Shown here: in pieces, positions 20,501 to 29,876 of the stretch
Layout of the letters: each line of letters begins with the position of its first letter
Position numbering within the stretch: the first letter of the stretch is position 1
Source of the DNA: a bacterium
GTDB lineage: Bacteria > Pseudomonadota > Alphaproteobacteria > SP197
DNA: 64,000 bases
Reading direction: 5' to 3'
Assembly: GCA_028821455.1 (NCBI GenBank)
Contig: JAPPGE010000005.1
Span: 39,030 to 103,029 of the forward strand
Notes under the pieces: model-generated
The model's database searches: none
Seen by the model: the letters and a program-made list of their open reading frames with translations, nothing else
Told to the model about the DNA's origin: nothing
Translations under genes and position numbers: made by a program

Positions 20501-21775
20501 TCAGGCCCCAGGATCCGCCGGCGGGGCGAAGGCAGCCGGCGCGGCGTCTTCGACGACGGGGCCCGTCGGGGTGATGCGCATGACGGTAAGTTGTCTTTCG
20601 GTGCGACCGTCCGCAAGGAAGCGGAAGAGTCCATCAATCCCGCCGAAGCCCCGCCAGTCGCCGATCTGGCGTTGCCGCGGACCCGAGATGACGGCGGAAA
20701 CCAGCGCCATCGCGTCGTAGGCGGGTGTCACCGCATCGTCCGGGTCGTAACCGAAGGTGTCGCGGAAGCGGCCGAGCATGGTGCTGCGGCCGGCATCGGG
20801 GGGCACGGCGAACCACGCGCCGTTCATGAGCGGTTCGCGGAACAGCGCCGCATCGTCGAGGGTTTGGAGGCCGAACAACTGGACCTCGCCGGCGAGAAAG
20901 TCGTGATGACCCATCCAGGCGGCGATTCTCTGCAAGAGAAGACTGGAACCGGGGAGGAACACGGCATCGAAGGCGCGCTGGTTTCCGGGGCCAAGCAGCC
21001 TCTCGATCGCAACCTCCGCGGCGAGCCCCTCCTGGTCCCGCAACCAGGCGACGGCGCGGGCCGTGTCACCAGGATGGACGGGGGTGGCGGCCAGGGTTTC
21101 CACCGCGGCATCGATATCGTTTCCCGCAGGGTCATGAAACACCTCGGCGGTCACGAACCCGCCCGCCTCGGCAACGGCCCCGCGCAGGAGTCCGGCCATG
21201 CGTTGGCCGAAGGCAGACCGCGGCGCCAGCAGGGCAAAGCGCACGTTGCCGGACGCCACGGCATGGTGGACAAGGCGTCTCACCTGTTGGTCCGGGGTGT
21301 GACCCATCACAAGAATGTCGGCACCGGCGGCGGCAGGACCGGATGTGAGGGCGAAGACATGCCTTTCCGGACCGGCGAGTATCCCGGCAGCCTCGTCGAT
21401 GGAGCGGGCCAGCAACGGTCCGATCACCGCATCGACACCGGCGGTGACGACCTGCCGGGCCGCCGCCGCCCCACCGTGGGCGGTATCCGCGACGACGAGT
21501 TCGATGTCGTCGCGACCGACGTCGAAGAGCGCCAGGGTGGCGGCATCGAGAACGCTGCGGCCCAGCCCGCCGTGCTCCCCGGACAGCGGAACCAGGAATC
21601 CGACCTTGTAGCCGTTCGCCAATGCGGTGGCGGTGGCGGCCTCATCCGGTTCGGCGACCGGACCCGTCTCCTCGACGACGGATTCCGGTTCACTGACAAC
21701 GGCCGTATTCTCCGGCACGGTCTTGCACGCTGCCAGAGCCACGGCGACGATGATGAAGAACGTTCGCGTCATCAC
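20501..21775 (-). CDS. LppC-like penicillin-binding protein activator (lipoprotein)
   Basis: This family uses a periplasmic-binding-protein fold. E. coli LpoA, a distant relative, stimulates PBP1A from the outer membrane. The 424-residue protein has a lipoprotein signal with lipobox LAAC (Cys17), an acidic linker, and a type I solute-binding fold (YKVGFLVPLSGEHGGLG, VIGPLL, AFDAVFLPGSS, AYDAMALVSAVI). It is predicted to be a periplasmic-facing lipoprotein. In many Alphaproteobacteria it is followed divergently by rsmI and yraN, which are absent here. Its partner could be the class A PBP at 2132. Confidence 0.85.
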   Translation of the reverse strand: MMTRTFFIIVAVALAACKTVPENTAVVSEPESVVEETGPVAEPDEAATATALANGYKVGFLVPLSGEHGGLGRSVLDAATLALFDVGRDDIELVVADTAHGGAAAARQVVTAGVDAVIGPLLARSIDEAAGILAGPERHVFALTSGPAAAGADILVMGHTPDQQVRRLVHHAVASGNVRFALLAPRSAFGQRMAGLLRGAVAEAGGFVTAEVFHDPAGNDIDAAVETLAATPVHPGDTARAVAWLRDQEGLAAEVAIERLLGPGNQRAFDAVFLPGSSLLLQRIAAWMGHHDFLAGEVQLFGLQTLDDAALFREPLMNGAWFAVPPDAGRSTMLGRFRDTFGYDPDDAVTPAYDAMALVSAVISGPRQRQIGDWRGFGGIDGLFRFLADGRTERQLTVMRITPTGPVVEDAAPAAFAPPADPGA

Positions 21776-21873
21776 CGGCGATCATGCGCCGTGGCGCCGG
21801 CAAGGTCCAGGCGACCTTGAACCGAGCAGCGTGATGAGCGCATTATGAAACCCGTCCATCCATCAGAGGCGCC

Positions 21874-22452
21874 ATGCCCGCCCTACTCCTTCTCCTTGTC
21901 GTCGCTCCACTGCTTGGGGGGTGCGTCGGCCTCGCCGTGGGGGCGGTCGCCACGAGCGGCGTATCGATTGCCGAGGAACGCAGTCTTGGCGAGCAGGTCG
22001 ATGACCTGGCGCTCACTTTCGATATTTCCCAGCGTTTCACACAGTTCAACGAGACCAACGATGGCGCGCTTTCAGGTGTCTCCCTCGATGTGACCGAAGG
22101 ACGTGTCCTGCTAACCGGGAACGTCGCCGAAGCACGCCTGCGCATGGAGGCCGTGCGGCTTGCCTGGCAGGCCGAGGGGGTTGCCGAGGTAAGGAACGAG
22201 ATCGATGTCGACGCGGCCAATGCCGGAAGCACGTCTCTCGCGGATATCGCCATCTCCAACGAGTTGCGCGCCCTGCTGCTGTTCGATTCCGACGTCTCCA
22301 AGATCAACTTCAACGTGGAGACCGTCGATCGCGTGGTCTACATCACCGGAATCGCCAAGGATGACGCGGAGCTGGAACGCGTTCTCAATCATGCGCGCAC
22401 GATATCCGGTGTCGAAGAGGTGGTGAGCTACGTTCGCATCCTGGACGGCTGA
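21874..22452 (+). CDS. BON-domain lipoprotein
   Basis: This 192-residue exported protein has a very short signal peptide with lipobox LGGC (Cys17), followed by a Gly/Ala-rich segment. Two BON domains of the YraP/OsmY type follow: about 50-115 ([18 protein letters not shown]) and about 123-190 ([18 protein letters not shown]). BON domains bind phospholipid membranes; E. coli DolP (YraP) supports outer-membrane integrity. The gene lies 11 bases before gshB, and DolP-like genes near LppC homologues are a recurring linkage. Confidence 0.88.
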   Translation: MPALLLLLVVAPLLGGCVGLAVGAVATSGVSIAEERSLGEQVDDLALTFDISQRFTQFNETNDGALSGVSLDVTEGRVLLTGNVAEARLRMEAVRLAWQAEGVAEVRNEIDVDAANAGSTSLADIAISNELRALLLFDSDVSKINFNVETVDRVVYITGIAKDDAELERVLNHARTISGVEEVVSYVRILDG

Positions 22453-22463
22453 GCCTCGGTGCC

Positions 22464-23414
22464 ATGACGCTTGACGTTGCCTTCCAGATGGATCCGGTGG
22501 AATCCATCGACATCGATGCGGACACCACTTTCGTTCTCGCTCTCGAGGCCCAGGAACGCGGTCACAGGTTATGGTTCTACCAGCCTGACGATCTGGTGTT
22601 CCGCGACGGCGCCGTCCTAGCCCATTGCCGGCCGATGGCCCTGAGGCGCAGGAAGGGAGACCATGTCAGTCTCGACGAGGCTCGCTGGCTGGATCTGGCG
22701 ACGGTTGACGTGGTGCTCATGCGCCAGGATCCGCCGTTCGACATGGCCTACATCACCGCCACCCACCTTCTCGAGAAACTCCTTCCCGCCACCCTGGTCG
22801 TCAACGACCCGGCCGGCGTGAGGAACGCGCCGGAAAAACTCTTCGCGACGGAGTTTCCGGGCATCATGCCGCCGACCCTGATCACCCGTTCCCTGGAGGC
22901 GATAAAGGCGTTTCGTGACGACCACCGCGACATCATCGTCAAGCCGCTCTACGGCAACGGTGGCGCCGGCGTCTTCCACATTCCCCCCGGAGACGAAAAC
23001 CTTGCCTCCCTCCACGAGATGTTCACCAGCGTCTCGCGGGAGCCCTTGATGGTCCAGGCCTACCTGCCGGAAGTCCGGCAGGGGGACAGGCGGATCATTC
23101 TCATCGATGGCGAACCGGCCGGCGTCATCAATCGCGTGCCGCCCAGGGGCGAGGCACGCTCCAACATGCATGTCGGAGGCCGACCCGAGCGCGCGGCCAT
23201 GACTCCCCGCGACCTCGAGATCTGCCGCATCATCGGACCGGAACTGGTGCGCCGCGGCATGGTTCTCGTCGGCATCGATGTCATCGGCGACTGGCTGACG
23301 GAAATCAATGTCACCTCACCAACCGGAATCCAGGAAATCAACCGTTTCGACGGCAGCAGACTGGAGTCCAGTGTGTGGGAAGCGATCGAGAAACGTTGCT
23401 CGGAGCGTCCCTGA
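22464..23414 (+). CDS. gshB: Glutathione synthetase
   Basis: GshB joins gamma-glutamylcysteine and glycine with ATP to make glutathione. The 316-residue protein shows the N-terminal substrate domain ([19 protein letters not shown]), the ATP-grasp lid ([17 protein letters not shown]), and the metal- and ADP-binding end [14 protein letters not shown]. Length matches bacterial GshB. It is probably co-transcribed with the BON lipoprotein. Its product would serve the two glutathione transferases later in the window, though these are not linked by operon. It ends seven bases from the convergent soxG stop. Confidence 0.96.
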   Translation: MTLDVAFQMDPVESIDIDADTTFVLALEAQERGHRLWFYQPDDLVFRDGAVLAHCRPMALRRRKGDHVSLDEARWLDLATVDVVLMRQDPPFDMAYITATHLLEKLLPATLVVNDPAGVRNAPEKLFATEFPGIMPPTLITRSLEAIKAFRDDHRDIIVKPLYGNGGAGVFHIPPGDENLASLHEMFTSVSREPLMVQAYLPEVRQGDRRIILIDGEPAGVINRVPPRGEARSNMHVGGRPERAAMTPRDLEICRIIGPELVRRGMVLVGIDVIGDWLTEINVTSPTGIQEINRFDGSRLESSVWEAIEKRCSERP

Positions 23415-23421
23415 TCCGGGG

Positions 23422-24147
23422 TCAGCCGCGCAGCGCGTCGAGGGCATCGATGCCGACGATGCGTCCGCTGAACTCCGCCATGGCGTCGACAAGACATCCC
23501 CAAAGGTAGACCGCCGAGGCGCTGTCGAAGATCAGGTCATAGGCGGGTGAGGCGCCCCGGTCGTTGCGCAGGACGATGACGTTCATGCGGGCCACGCTTG
23601 TCTGCGCGATGGCGTGGTCGGCGAAACGGTGGCCTCGCAGATCGACACCGCACATCTTCGCCATCATCGCCGCGCTCTCGTCACCGGTCACGGCAAGGCG
23701 CGCGCTGGCATCGGCGCGCGGGACAGGAAAGCAGACGGCATCGTCCATGGACCAGGTCTCACTGAGACGATCGATCAGTGACGCCTGGTCGTCATCGGCG
23801 AGCAGCAGGAGTTCCCCGGAGGAAAGCCGGCAGGCCAGGGTACCGTCCTCCTGGCGGAGGGCCCGGTTGGGCTCGGGCAGGGACACCCCCTGGCCCTGAA
23901 TCCAGTCCGCCATCCCCCAGCCCTTGTATCCCGCCCGCGGCAATGCCGTCAGGTCGGCAATGGCGAGATGCGCCGCGGCGGCGGTCTCGCCGTCGACATC
24001 GCCATAGTGCGCCGGCACGCCAAAGTCGTTCATGGCGCGCCAGTGGGCGCCGGCCTCGCGACAGACCCGGTAGAGATGGGACCGACGCTGGAACTTTTCG
24101 GGCCGTGTCATCGGCTCTTCCCGCGGTGAGCAACCGGCGGCGCTCAT
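23422..24147 (-). CDS. soxG: Sarcosine oxidase, gamma subunit
   Basis: SoxG is the small structural subunit of heterotetrameric sarcosine oxidase, with a fold like the aminomethyltransferase domains. It is the least conserved subunit. The assignment rests on length (241 residues), the end signature F..SASAVYLWGCLVDAMAEF, and its place after soxA. ATG 24147 overlaps the soxA stop (ATGA); an internal ATG at 24111, with CGGGAAG upstream, is an alternative start. Confidence 0.82.
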   Translation of the reverse strand: MSAAGCSPREEPMTRPEKFQRRSHLYRVCREAGAHWRAMNDFGVPAHYGDVDGETAAAAHLAIADLTALPRAGYKGWGMADWIQGQGVSLPEPNRALRQEDGTLACRLSSGELLLLADDDQASLIDRLSETWSMDDAVCFPVPRADASARLAVTGDESAAMMAKMCGVDLRGHRFADHAIAQTSVARMNVIVLRNDRGASPAYDLIFDSASAVYLWGCLVDAMAEFSGRIVGIDALDALRG

Positions 24148-27110
24148 GGTCCTGCGTTCCCTGGTTCCTGACGGGCGTTCTCCGGATCGTAGAAGGGCAG
24201 CGGCACGACCCGGCAGGCAACGTACGTATCGGGCGTAATTCTCACCCGGCGGCCGTCAACGCGCCCGGACTTGATCCTGACCTGGAAGGTGCTTCCCGGC
24301 TCTGCCTGGTCGGGCGCCACGTAGGCGAGCCCGATGACCTTGTCGAGAGTCGGCGAGTAGCTGCAGGACGTCACCCTGCCGGTGATGTCCCCGTCGCGGA
24401 TCACCAGGTGGCATTCCCTGGGAATGCTGCCGTCACGATCGCGGGATTCGATCTCGAATCCCACCAGTTTGCGCTCGACGTTGTCGCGCTGGATGTCGAT
24501 CGACCGCTTGCCGATGAAGAAGGGGCGCTTCTTGGCCAGGGCCCAGTCCATGTCCGCCTCCAGGGGATTGGTGAGACCGTCGGTATCCTGGCTGACGATG
24601 ATGTGGCCCTTCTCGAGACGCAGCAGTCTCTGGCATTCCACGCCGAAGGGCCTGATATTGTGATCCCTGCCGGCTTCCATCAGGGCATCCCACAGGGCCT
24701 CGCCCGAGTGCGCCGGGCAATGGAGCTCGTATCCGAGCTCGCCGACGAATCCGACCCTCAGCAGGCGGCAGGGAATGCCGGCGACGTTCGCCTGCCTGAC
24801 GGCCATGTAGGGGAAGGATTCGGCATCGAGTTTCTCGTCGGTAAGGCGGGTGAGCACGGCGCGCGACCTTGGTCCGGCAATGTTGACGCCGCACCAGGCG
24901 CCCGTGACGTTGGTGATGTCGACCCTGAGACGCCACTGCGCGTTCCAGAACAGCATCTCCTGGTAGACGCCATCGACGCCGGAGGTGGTGGCCGTGACGT
25001 AGTAATGGTTCTCATGCAGCCTGCAGGCCACTCCATCATCGGTGATGACGCCGGTCATGTCGGTCATCAGCGTGTAGCGGGCGCGGCCCACCAGCTGTTT
25101 TCTGTAGGCCCAGGTGTACATGCGTTCCATCATGTCCGCGGCGTCGGGGCCACGGATTTCGAGTCCTCCCAGGGTCGACACGTCGATCAGACCGACCTTC
25201 TCCCGGACATGACGCGATTCGGCCTCGATCACGGCGTCCCGGTCATCGCCGCCATAGTGTTCCGGACGGTACCAGGCGCCGGCCTGCATCATGCGGGCGC
25301 CCGCCTCGACATGGCGCCAGTGCATGGCGGTGAGGCGCTCGGGCTCGAAACTGCGGCCTGCCAGGACGCCCAGTTTCTCGGCCGTGTAGGGGGGCCTCTG
25401 CGTCGTCATGCCGGCCTCGTTGACACTGATGCCGTTCTCCCGGGCGTTGAGGCGTATCGCGTTGAGCCAGGAGTGGCGGCCCTGGCTGGGACCCATGCCG
25501 CAGGTGGAGAAGCGCTTCATCAGTTCGATGTGGGTGTAGCCCTCCGAGACCGCGTCCTTCAGGTCGTGGATCTGCAGATCCTCGTCGAAATCGACGAAAT
25601 CGCGGCCCTTCGGGTGCTCGAACATGGGCCAGGGATGATTCTGCCCCGTTTCACCGCGATCGTTGCGCACCGCCGGCATCGCGGTGCCGTTGAAACCGGC
25701 GTCGCGGGCAGCCAGCCAGCCGGCGCGCCGGCCTTCCTCGATCACCGTGTCGATGCGAAAACACCCGGCCACCGATCCCGCCGCATGCATGCCCTCGGGC
25801 AGTTTGCCGATCTCGAGCATGGACGTCGTCTCGTTGTAGGGAGTCCGGCCACCGGCGTGCCAGACGAGGTTGGCGGCGGGTTGCCAGCCGACAGATGTCA
25901 CGATGGTGTCGCAGTCATGGACATCATGCCGGGCGGCCGTCGTGCCGGGTCCGGTGATCTCCGCAATGCGCGCCGCCTCGATAGTGTCCTTCCACGGGCC
26001 GGGCTCCGCCTCGACCACGGTCGATCGCGGCATGATCGGCACCCCGTGATCCGACACCGCAGCCGCCAGGTCGTGCCGTGGAACGTTGGGCCCGAGTTCA
26101 GCCACCGCGGCAATGTCGACCCCTGCGCCGATCAGATCGAGTGCGGCGGCATAGCCATCGGCGTTGGCGGTGGCGATGACCGCCCGGCCACCGGGCCTGA
26201 CACCATACCGGTTGATCAGACGCTGGGCCGCCGATCCATACATCACCCCGGGGAGATCGTTGTTGCGGAACACCAGGGGCTGTTCCCAGGATCCGCTGGC
26301 CACGACCACGGACCCGGCCCGCACCTTGAACATGCGGTTGCCCTGGATGACGGGAATGAAATGGTCCGTGAACCAGCCGTTGGCCACGGCGCCGGCGAGG
26401 ACACGGATGTTGTCGCACCCCTCGACCGCGGCCACGAGCGTCTTCCGCTCGCGTGCGGCCCGCTCTCCCTCGGTATCGAAACGCGCATAGGTCAGCGAGC
26501 CGCCGAGCTGAGGGTTCTCCTCGACGAGCAGCACCTCGACCGCCCGGTCGACCGCCGCCGCCTCGAGGGCGGCCGCCATGCCCGCAGGACCGCCGCCGAC
26601 CACAACCACATCGGCCCACAGGTACTGCTTGTCGTAGTAGCCGTGCGGCGTCGAGGGGTTGACCGTGCCGAGACCCGCAAGGCGGCGGACCACCGGCTCC
26701 CACACCTTCCACGCGCCCTTCGGGCGGTAGAAGGTCTTGTAGTAGAAACCGACCGGCAGGAACCGCCCGAAGTGATCGAGAAGGCGCGCCCTGTCGTTGT
26801 CGAGGCTGCCGAAGACATTCTGCGCCTCGACCACCATGCCGTCCTCGACCAGCCTGGTATCGGCCACCACATTGGGCTCATCGCCAATCTGCACAAAGCT
26901 GTTGGCGTCATGACCGGCGGCCGACAGCGTTCCCCGCGGGCGGTGGTACTTGAAGGAACGCGATAGCACTCTGACGCCGGCAGCAAGCAAGGCGCTGGTG
27001 ACGGTATCCCCGGCGTATCCTTCGCGACGGTGCCCGTCAAAGGTGAAGGAGAGTGGCCTCGACCTGTCGATCAGCTGGCCCGGCAACGTCGGAAGGCGTC
27101 CGGGAATCAT
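24144..27110 (-). CDS. soxA: Sarcosine oxidase, alpha subunit
   Basis: The heterotetrameric enzyme oxidises sarcosine to glycine, H2O2 and 5,10-methylene-tetrahydrofolate; the alpha subunit binds NAD+ and channels the imine to folate. The 988-residue protein has the N-terminal 2Fe-2S-like fold characteristic of the family (YAGDTVTSALLAAGV, SRSFKYHRPRG) and a Rossmann NAD site (VVVVGGGPAGMAAALEAAAV at about 168-187). The C-terminal half is a GcvT-like folate domain (VGLIDVSTLGGLEIRGPDA, GELGYELHCPA). Length is typical. It overlaps soxD by four bases and soxG by four bases. Confidence 0.96.
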   Translation of the reverse strand: MIPGRLPTLPGQLIDRSRPLSFTFDGHRREGYAGDTVTSALLAAGVRVLSRSFKYHRPRGTLSAAGHDANSFVQIGDEPNVVADTRLVEDGMVVEAQNVFGSLDNDRARLLDHFGRFLPVGFYYKTFYRPKGAWKVWEPVVRRLAGLGTVNPSTPHGYYDKQYLWADVVVVGGGPAGMAAALEAAAVDRAVEVLLVEENPQLGGSLTYARFDTEGERAARERKTLVAAVEGCDNIRVLAGAVANGWFTDHFIPVIQGNRMFKVRAGSVVVASGSWEQPLVFRNNDLPGVMYGSAAQRLINRYGVRPGGRAVIATANADGYAAALDLIGAGVDIAAVAELGPNVPRHDLAAAVSDHGVPIMPRSTVVEAEPGPWKDTIEAARIAEITGPGTTAARHDVHDCDTIVTSVGWQPAANLVWHAGGRTPYNETTSMLEIGKLPEGMHAAGSVAGCFRIDTVIEEGRRAGWLAARDAGFNGTAMPAVRNDRGETGQNHPWPMFEHPKGRDFVDFDEDLQIHDLKDAVSEGYTHIELMKRFSTCGMGPSQGRHSWLNAIRLNARENGISVNEAGMTTQRPPYTAEKLGVLAGRSFEPERLTAMHWRHVEAGARMMQAGAWYRPEHYGGDDRDAVIEAESRHVREKVGLIDVSTLGGLEIRGPDAADMMERMYTWAYRKQLVGRARYTLMTDMTGVITDDGVACRLHENHYYVTATTSGVDGVYQEMLFWNAQWRLRVDITNVTGAWCGVNIAGPRSRAVLTRLTDEKLDAESFPYMAVRQANVAGIPCRLLRVGFVGELGYELHCPAHSGEALWDALMEAGRDHNIRPFGVECQRLLRLEKGHIIVSQDTDGLTNPLEADMDWALAKKRPFFIGKRSIDIQRDNVERKLVGFEIESRDRDGSIPRECHLVIRDGDITGRVTSCSYSPTLDKVIGLAYVAPDQAEPGSTFQVRIKSGRVDGRRVRITPDTYVACRVVPLPFYDPENARQEPGNAGP

Positions 27111-27382
27111 CGTCCTTCTCCGAATTCAGCAAGGAATTCGCCGGCCGGCCAGGTCCGGAGAATCTCGTCGGTGCGGGTGTCTCGTTCGGCGACGAACCAG
27201 TAGGCGGTGGGTGTGTGATACCACCACTCGCGGACGACGCCCGCGGTGTTGTTCTCGAGGTAGACGTAGTCGATCCACGCGGCGTGATCGCAGTCGGGCG
27301 GCGGCAGGTGCTCCACCTCGCCGCCGCAGGCGAACTCCGAGATGTTGCGCGGACCGTTGAGCGGGCAGGGCATGATCTTCAT
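27107..27382 (-). CDS. soxD: Sarcosine oxidase, delta subunit
   Basis: SoxD is the small zinc-binding subunit of heterotetrameric sarcosine oxidase. ATG 27382 has a strong GAGGAGG upstream; the frame extends further but without homology. The 91-residue product begins MKIMPCPLNGPRNISEFACGGE and has HAAWIDYVYLENN and VVREWWYHTPTAYWF, the usual SoxD signature. Zinc-binding family members use C-P-x-C-G and His; here Cys6 is followed by PLNG, so only one cysteine of the first pair is present, a common variation. Confidence 0.93.
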   Translation of the reverse strand: MKIMPCPLNGPRNISEFACGGEVEHLPPPDCDHAAWIDYVYLENNTAGVVREWWYHTPTAYWFVAERDTRTDEILRTWPAGEFLAEFGEGR

Positions 27383-27398
27383 CGTCCGACGGCCTCCT

Positions 27399-28655
27399 CT
27401 AGTGGCCCACGCTGGCCGCGCCCTTTTCCCCGACCAGGTTGAAGTCGTGGTAGCGCTGGAGGGCGAACGGCTGAATGAGGTCCCCGACCTCGCCGGTCGC
27501 CAGCATGCGTGCATTCTCCTTGCCGCACACCGGCGTGGCCTTGAACCCCCACGTCCCCCAGCCGGCATCGATGTAGTAGTTGTCGACGGGTGTCTCTCCC
27601 ATGATCGGCGCGAAATCCGGTGTCATGTCGGTCATGCCGGCCCACTGCCGCAGCAGCTTCACTTCGGAAATGAAGGGGAGCATCTCCAGCAGGTGCATCA
27701 TCAGGCCTTCCTTGAAGTCGAGTGTCGAGCGCGTCATGTAGACCCCGTAGGGGTCCGTGGAACCGCCCATGACGAGCTCGCCGCGGGACGACTGGCTGAC
27801 GTAGACGTGCAGGCTTCCCGAGACGACGATGGCGTCGAGAAAGGGCTTCAGGGGCTGGCTGACGCAGGCCTGGAGCGGGACCGTCTTCAGCGGCAACCTG
27901 AAGCCCGCCATCGCCGCCACGTGACCGGACATGCCAGCCACCGCCTGCAGCACCTTGCCCGCGCGGATGGTTCCGCGGCTGGTCTTCACCGCGGTGACAC
28001 GTCCCGCGTGGCCGTTGGCTCCGGTGATCTCGAAGCCGGTGACCTCCGTGTTCTGGTGGATGTGGACGCCGCGGCGCGCCGCGCCGGCACCGTAGCCCCA
28101 TGCCACCGCGTCGTGACGGGCGATGGCTCCGGGCGCATGGTAGAGCGCGCCGAGGATGGGATAGCGGACATCCTCGGAGTAATCGAGTTGCGGCACCATC
28201 TTCATGAGATCGTCCCGCATCACGAGTTCCGATTCGATGCCGAAGTGCTTGTTGACCTCGGCTCTCCACCGCATGGTCCTGATGGCGCTGTCCGTATGCG
28301 CCAGGGTGTAGTGGCCGCGCTCCGAATAGAGAATGTTCATGTCGAAGTCGTTGGAGAGGTCCTTGTAAAGCCTTATCGACTCGTCATAGAACTTCACGCC
28401 TTCCGGCGTCAGGTAGTTGGAACGGATGATGGCCGTGTTGCGGCCGGTGTTGCCGCCGCCGATGTACCCGCGTTCAAGGACCGCGACATCGGTGATCCCA
28501 TGATCAACCGCAAGATAGTAGGCCGTTGCCAGGCCGTGACCGCCGCCGCCGACGATGACGATATCGTAAGAGTCCTTCAGTTCTCCGGGTTCGGGAAAGA
28601 CGTCCGGGACGCTGCGATGCCGGGTGAGACCGTGTTTGAGCAGGGCGAATGGCAT
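27399..28655 (-). CDS. soxB: Sarcosine oxidase, beta subunit
   Basis: SoxB is the flavoprotein subunit that dehydrogenates sarcosine. ATG 28655 gives MPFALLKHGL, the standard start. The 418-residue protein has the FAD motif DIVIVGGGGHGLATAYYLA at about 36-54, LERGYIGGGNTGRNT, and the late motif YYIDAGWGTWGFKATPVCG. The order soxB-soxD-soxA-soxG matches the canonical operon. Genes often linked to it (glyA, purU, folD, a dimethylglycine or betaine demethylase) are not next to it here. Confidence 0.96.
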   Translation of the reverse strand: MPFALLKHGLTRHRSVPDVFPEPGELKDSYDIVIVGGGGHGLATAYYLAVDHGITDVAVLERGYIGGGNTGRNTAIIRSNYLTPEGVKFYDESIRLYKDLSNDFDMNILYSERGHYTLAHTDSAIRTMRWRAEVNKHFGIESELVMRDDLMKMVPQLDYSEDVRYPILGALYHAPGAIARHDAVAWGYGAGAARRGVHIHQNTEVTGFEITGANGHAGRVTAVKTSRGTIRAGKVLQAVAGMSGHVAAMAGFRLPLKTVPLQACVSQPLKPFLDAIVVSGSLHVYVSQSSRGELVMGGSTDPYGVYMTRSTLDFKEGLMMHLLEMLPFISEVKLLRQWAGMTDMTPDFAPIMGETPVDNYYIDAGWGTWGFKATPVCGKENARMLATGEVGDLIQPFALQRYHDFNLVGEKGAASVGH

Positions 28656-28728
28656 GGAGGATTCGCTCCTCGCGGGAAGGCGGAGGTGTAAACCAGAGGC
28701 CGGGTCCTGTCCATGCCGTCGAAATGGT

Positions 28729-29112
28729 TCAGCCCGATGCTCCCGGCAACATGGGACCGAGATCCTCTCCGGCAAGGATATGGACGTGGAAGTGGGGAAC
28801 GACCTGGTGGCCGTCCCGCCCCTGGTTGGCGATCAGCCTGTGACCGCGGTCATGGACTCCGAGCGCGTCGCAGATTTCCCCCACGACCCTCCAGAAGGCG
28901 ACGATCTCCCCGTCGCTGGCGTTGCGGTGGAAGTCGTCGTGGGCAATGTAGCGCCCCCTGGGGATGACAAGCACGTGCTCGGGAGCCTGGGGCGCGATGT
29001 CCCTGAAGGCCAGCACATGTTCCTCGTCGCGTACCATGGTACAGGGAAGCTCGCCGCGCAGGATCTTCGCGAAGACGTTATCGTCGTCATACGTGTCGAA
29101 ATCGATCGCCAT
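28729..29112 (-). CDS. HIT family nucleotide-binding protein (HinT-like)
   Basis: Histidine-triad proteins hydrolyse nucleoside phosphoramidates such as AMP-lysine. The 127-residue product has the triad HFHVHIL near the C-terminus, along with NVFAKILRGELP, VLVIPRGRYIAHDDF and NQGRDGHQVVPH. ATG 29112 is chosen because GGGGAGG lies six bases upstream; the ATG at 29118 abuts that site. The gene lies between soxB and phoB and is not clearly part of either operon. Confidence 0.92.
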   Translation of the reverse strand: MAIDFDTYDDDNVFAKILRGELPCTMVRDEEHVLAFRDIAPQAPEHVLVIPRGRYIAHDDFHRNASDGEIVAFWRVVGEICDALGVHDRGHRLIANQGRDGHQVVPHFHVHILAGEDLGPMLPGASG

Positions 29113-29156
29113 GGACATCCTCCCCTACCGGATCCGTCAGCTATCAAGCAGAAACC

Positions 29157-29876
29157 TCAGTCCGTATCAAGGGCGTATCCCGCCGTGCGGACGGTGCGGA
29201 TGAGGTCGCCGCCCCCGGTGACGCTGAGCGCCTTTCTCAACCGGCCGATGTGCACGTCGACAGTCCTGTCACCAATGAACGAGTCGATCCCCCAGACCCT
29301 GTCGAGAATCTGTTCACGGCCGAACACCCGGCCCGGGTTCTCCATGAGGAGCCTGAGGATGGCGAATTCCTTCGGCCCGAGATGAATGCGCTGGCCGGCA
29401 CGCACGACACGCCGCCCGGCAAGGTCCATGACAAGGTCCGAACAGGCCAGCGAATCGCTTGCCAGAGCGGGTCGGATGCGGCGCAGCACGGCGCGTACGC
29501 GCGCCAGCAGCTCGGAAGGCGCGAAGGGCTTGGGCACGTAGTCGTCGGCACCGACATCGAGACCCCTGACACGGTCCGCTCCGTCGGCCCGTGCCGTCAG
29601 CATGATGATCGGCAGGTGCGACAGGTTGCGGTCGCGGCGGATACGCCGGCAGACTTCGAGTCCGCTTAAGCCAGGCAGCATCCAGTCGAGTATGACGATG
29701 TCCGGGTTTTCCTCTTCGGCGAGGATGAGCGCCTCGCGGCCGTCGCCGCAGGTCAGGACCCGGAACCCGTCGGCCTCCATGTTGTAGCGCACCAGTTCGA
29801 GGATCGGTTCCTCGTCATCAACGACGAGGGCGGTGGCTTCACTTCTTTCAGTTGCCGTTCTCGACCGTCTCACCAT
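29157..29876 (-). CDS. phoB: Phosphate regulon response regulator PhoB
   Basis: PhoB is phosphorylated by PhoR under phosphate limitation and activates Pho-box promoters. The 239-residue protein has a receiver domain with acidic pocket VVDDEE, phospho-acceptor Asp in IVILDWMLPG and KPFAPSEL. The OmpR/PhoB winged helix follows (LGPKEFAILRLLMENPGRVFGREQILDRVWG, RTVDVHIGRLRKAL). Its start lies within the end of phoU (29-base overlap), with GGAGTGG directly upstream. It is the last gene of the phoR-pstSCAB-phoU-phoB operon. Confidence 0.95.
   Translation of the reverse strand: MVRRSRTATERSEATALVVDDEEPILELVRYNMEADGFRVLTCGDGREALILAEEENPDIVILDWMLPGLSGLEVCRRIRRDRNLSHLPIIMLTARADGADRVRGLDVGADDYVPKPFAPSELLARVRAVLRRIRPALASDSLACSDLVMDLAGRRVVRAGQRIHLGPKEFAILRLLMENPGRVFGREQILDRVWGIDSFIGDRTVDVHIGRLRKALSVTGGGDLIRTVRTAGYALDTD

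Noticed and set aside
23778..26966. Plus-strand open frame of 1062 codons opposite soxA
   Set aside because: Its composition is that of a GC-rich antisense shadow; soxA on the other strand has complete domain structure.
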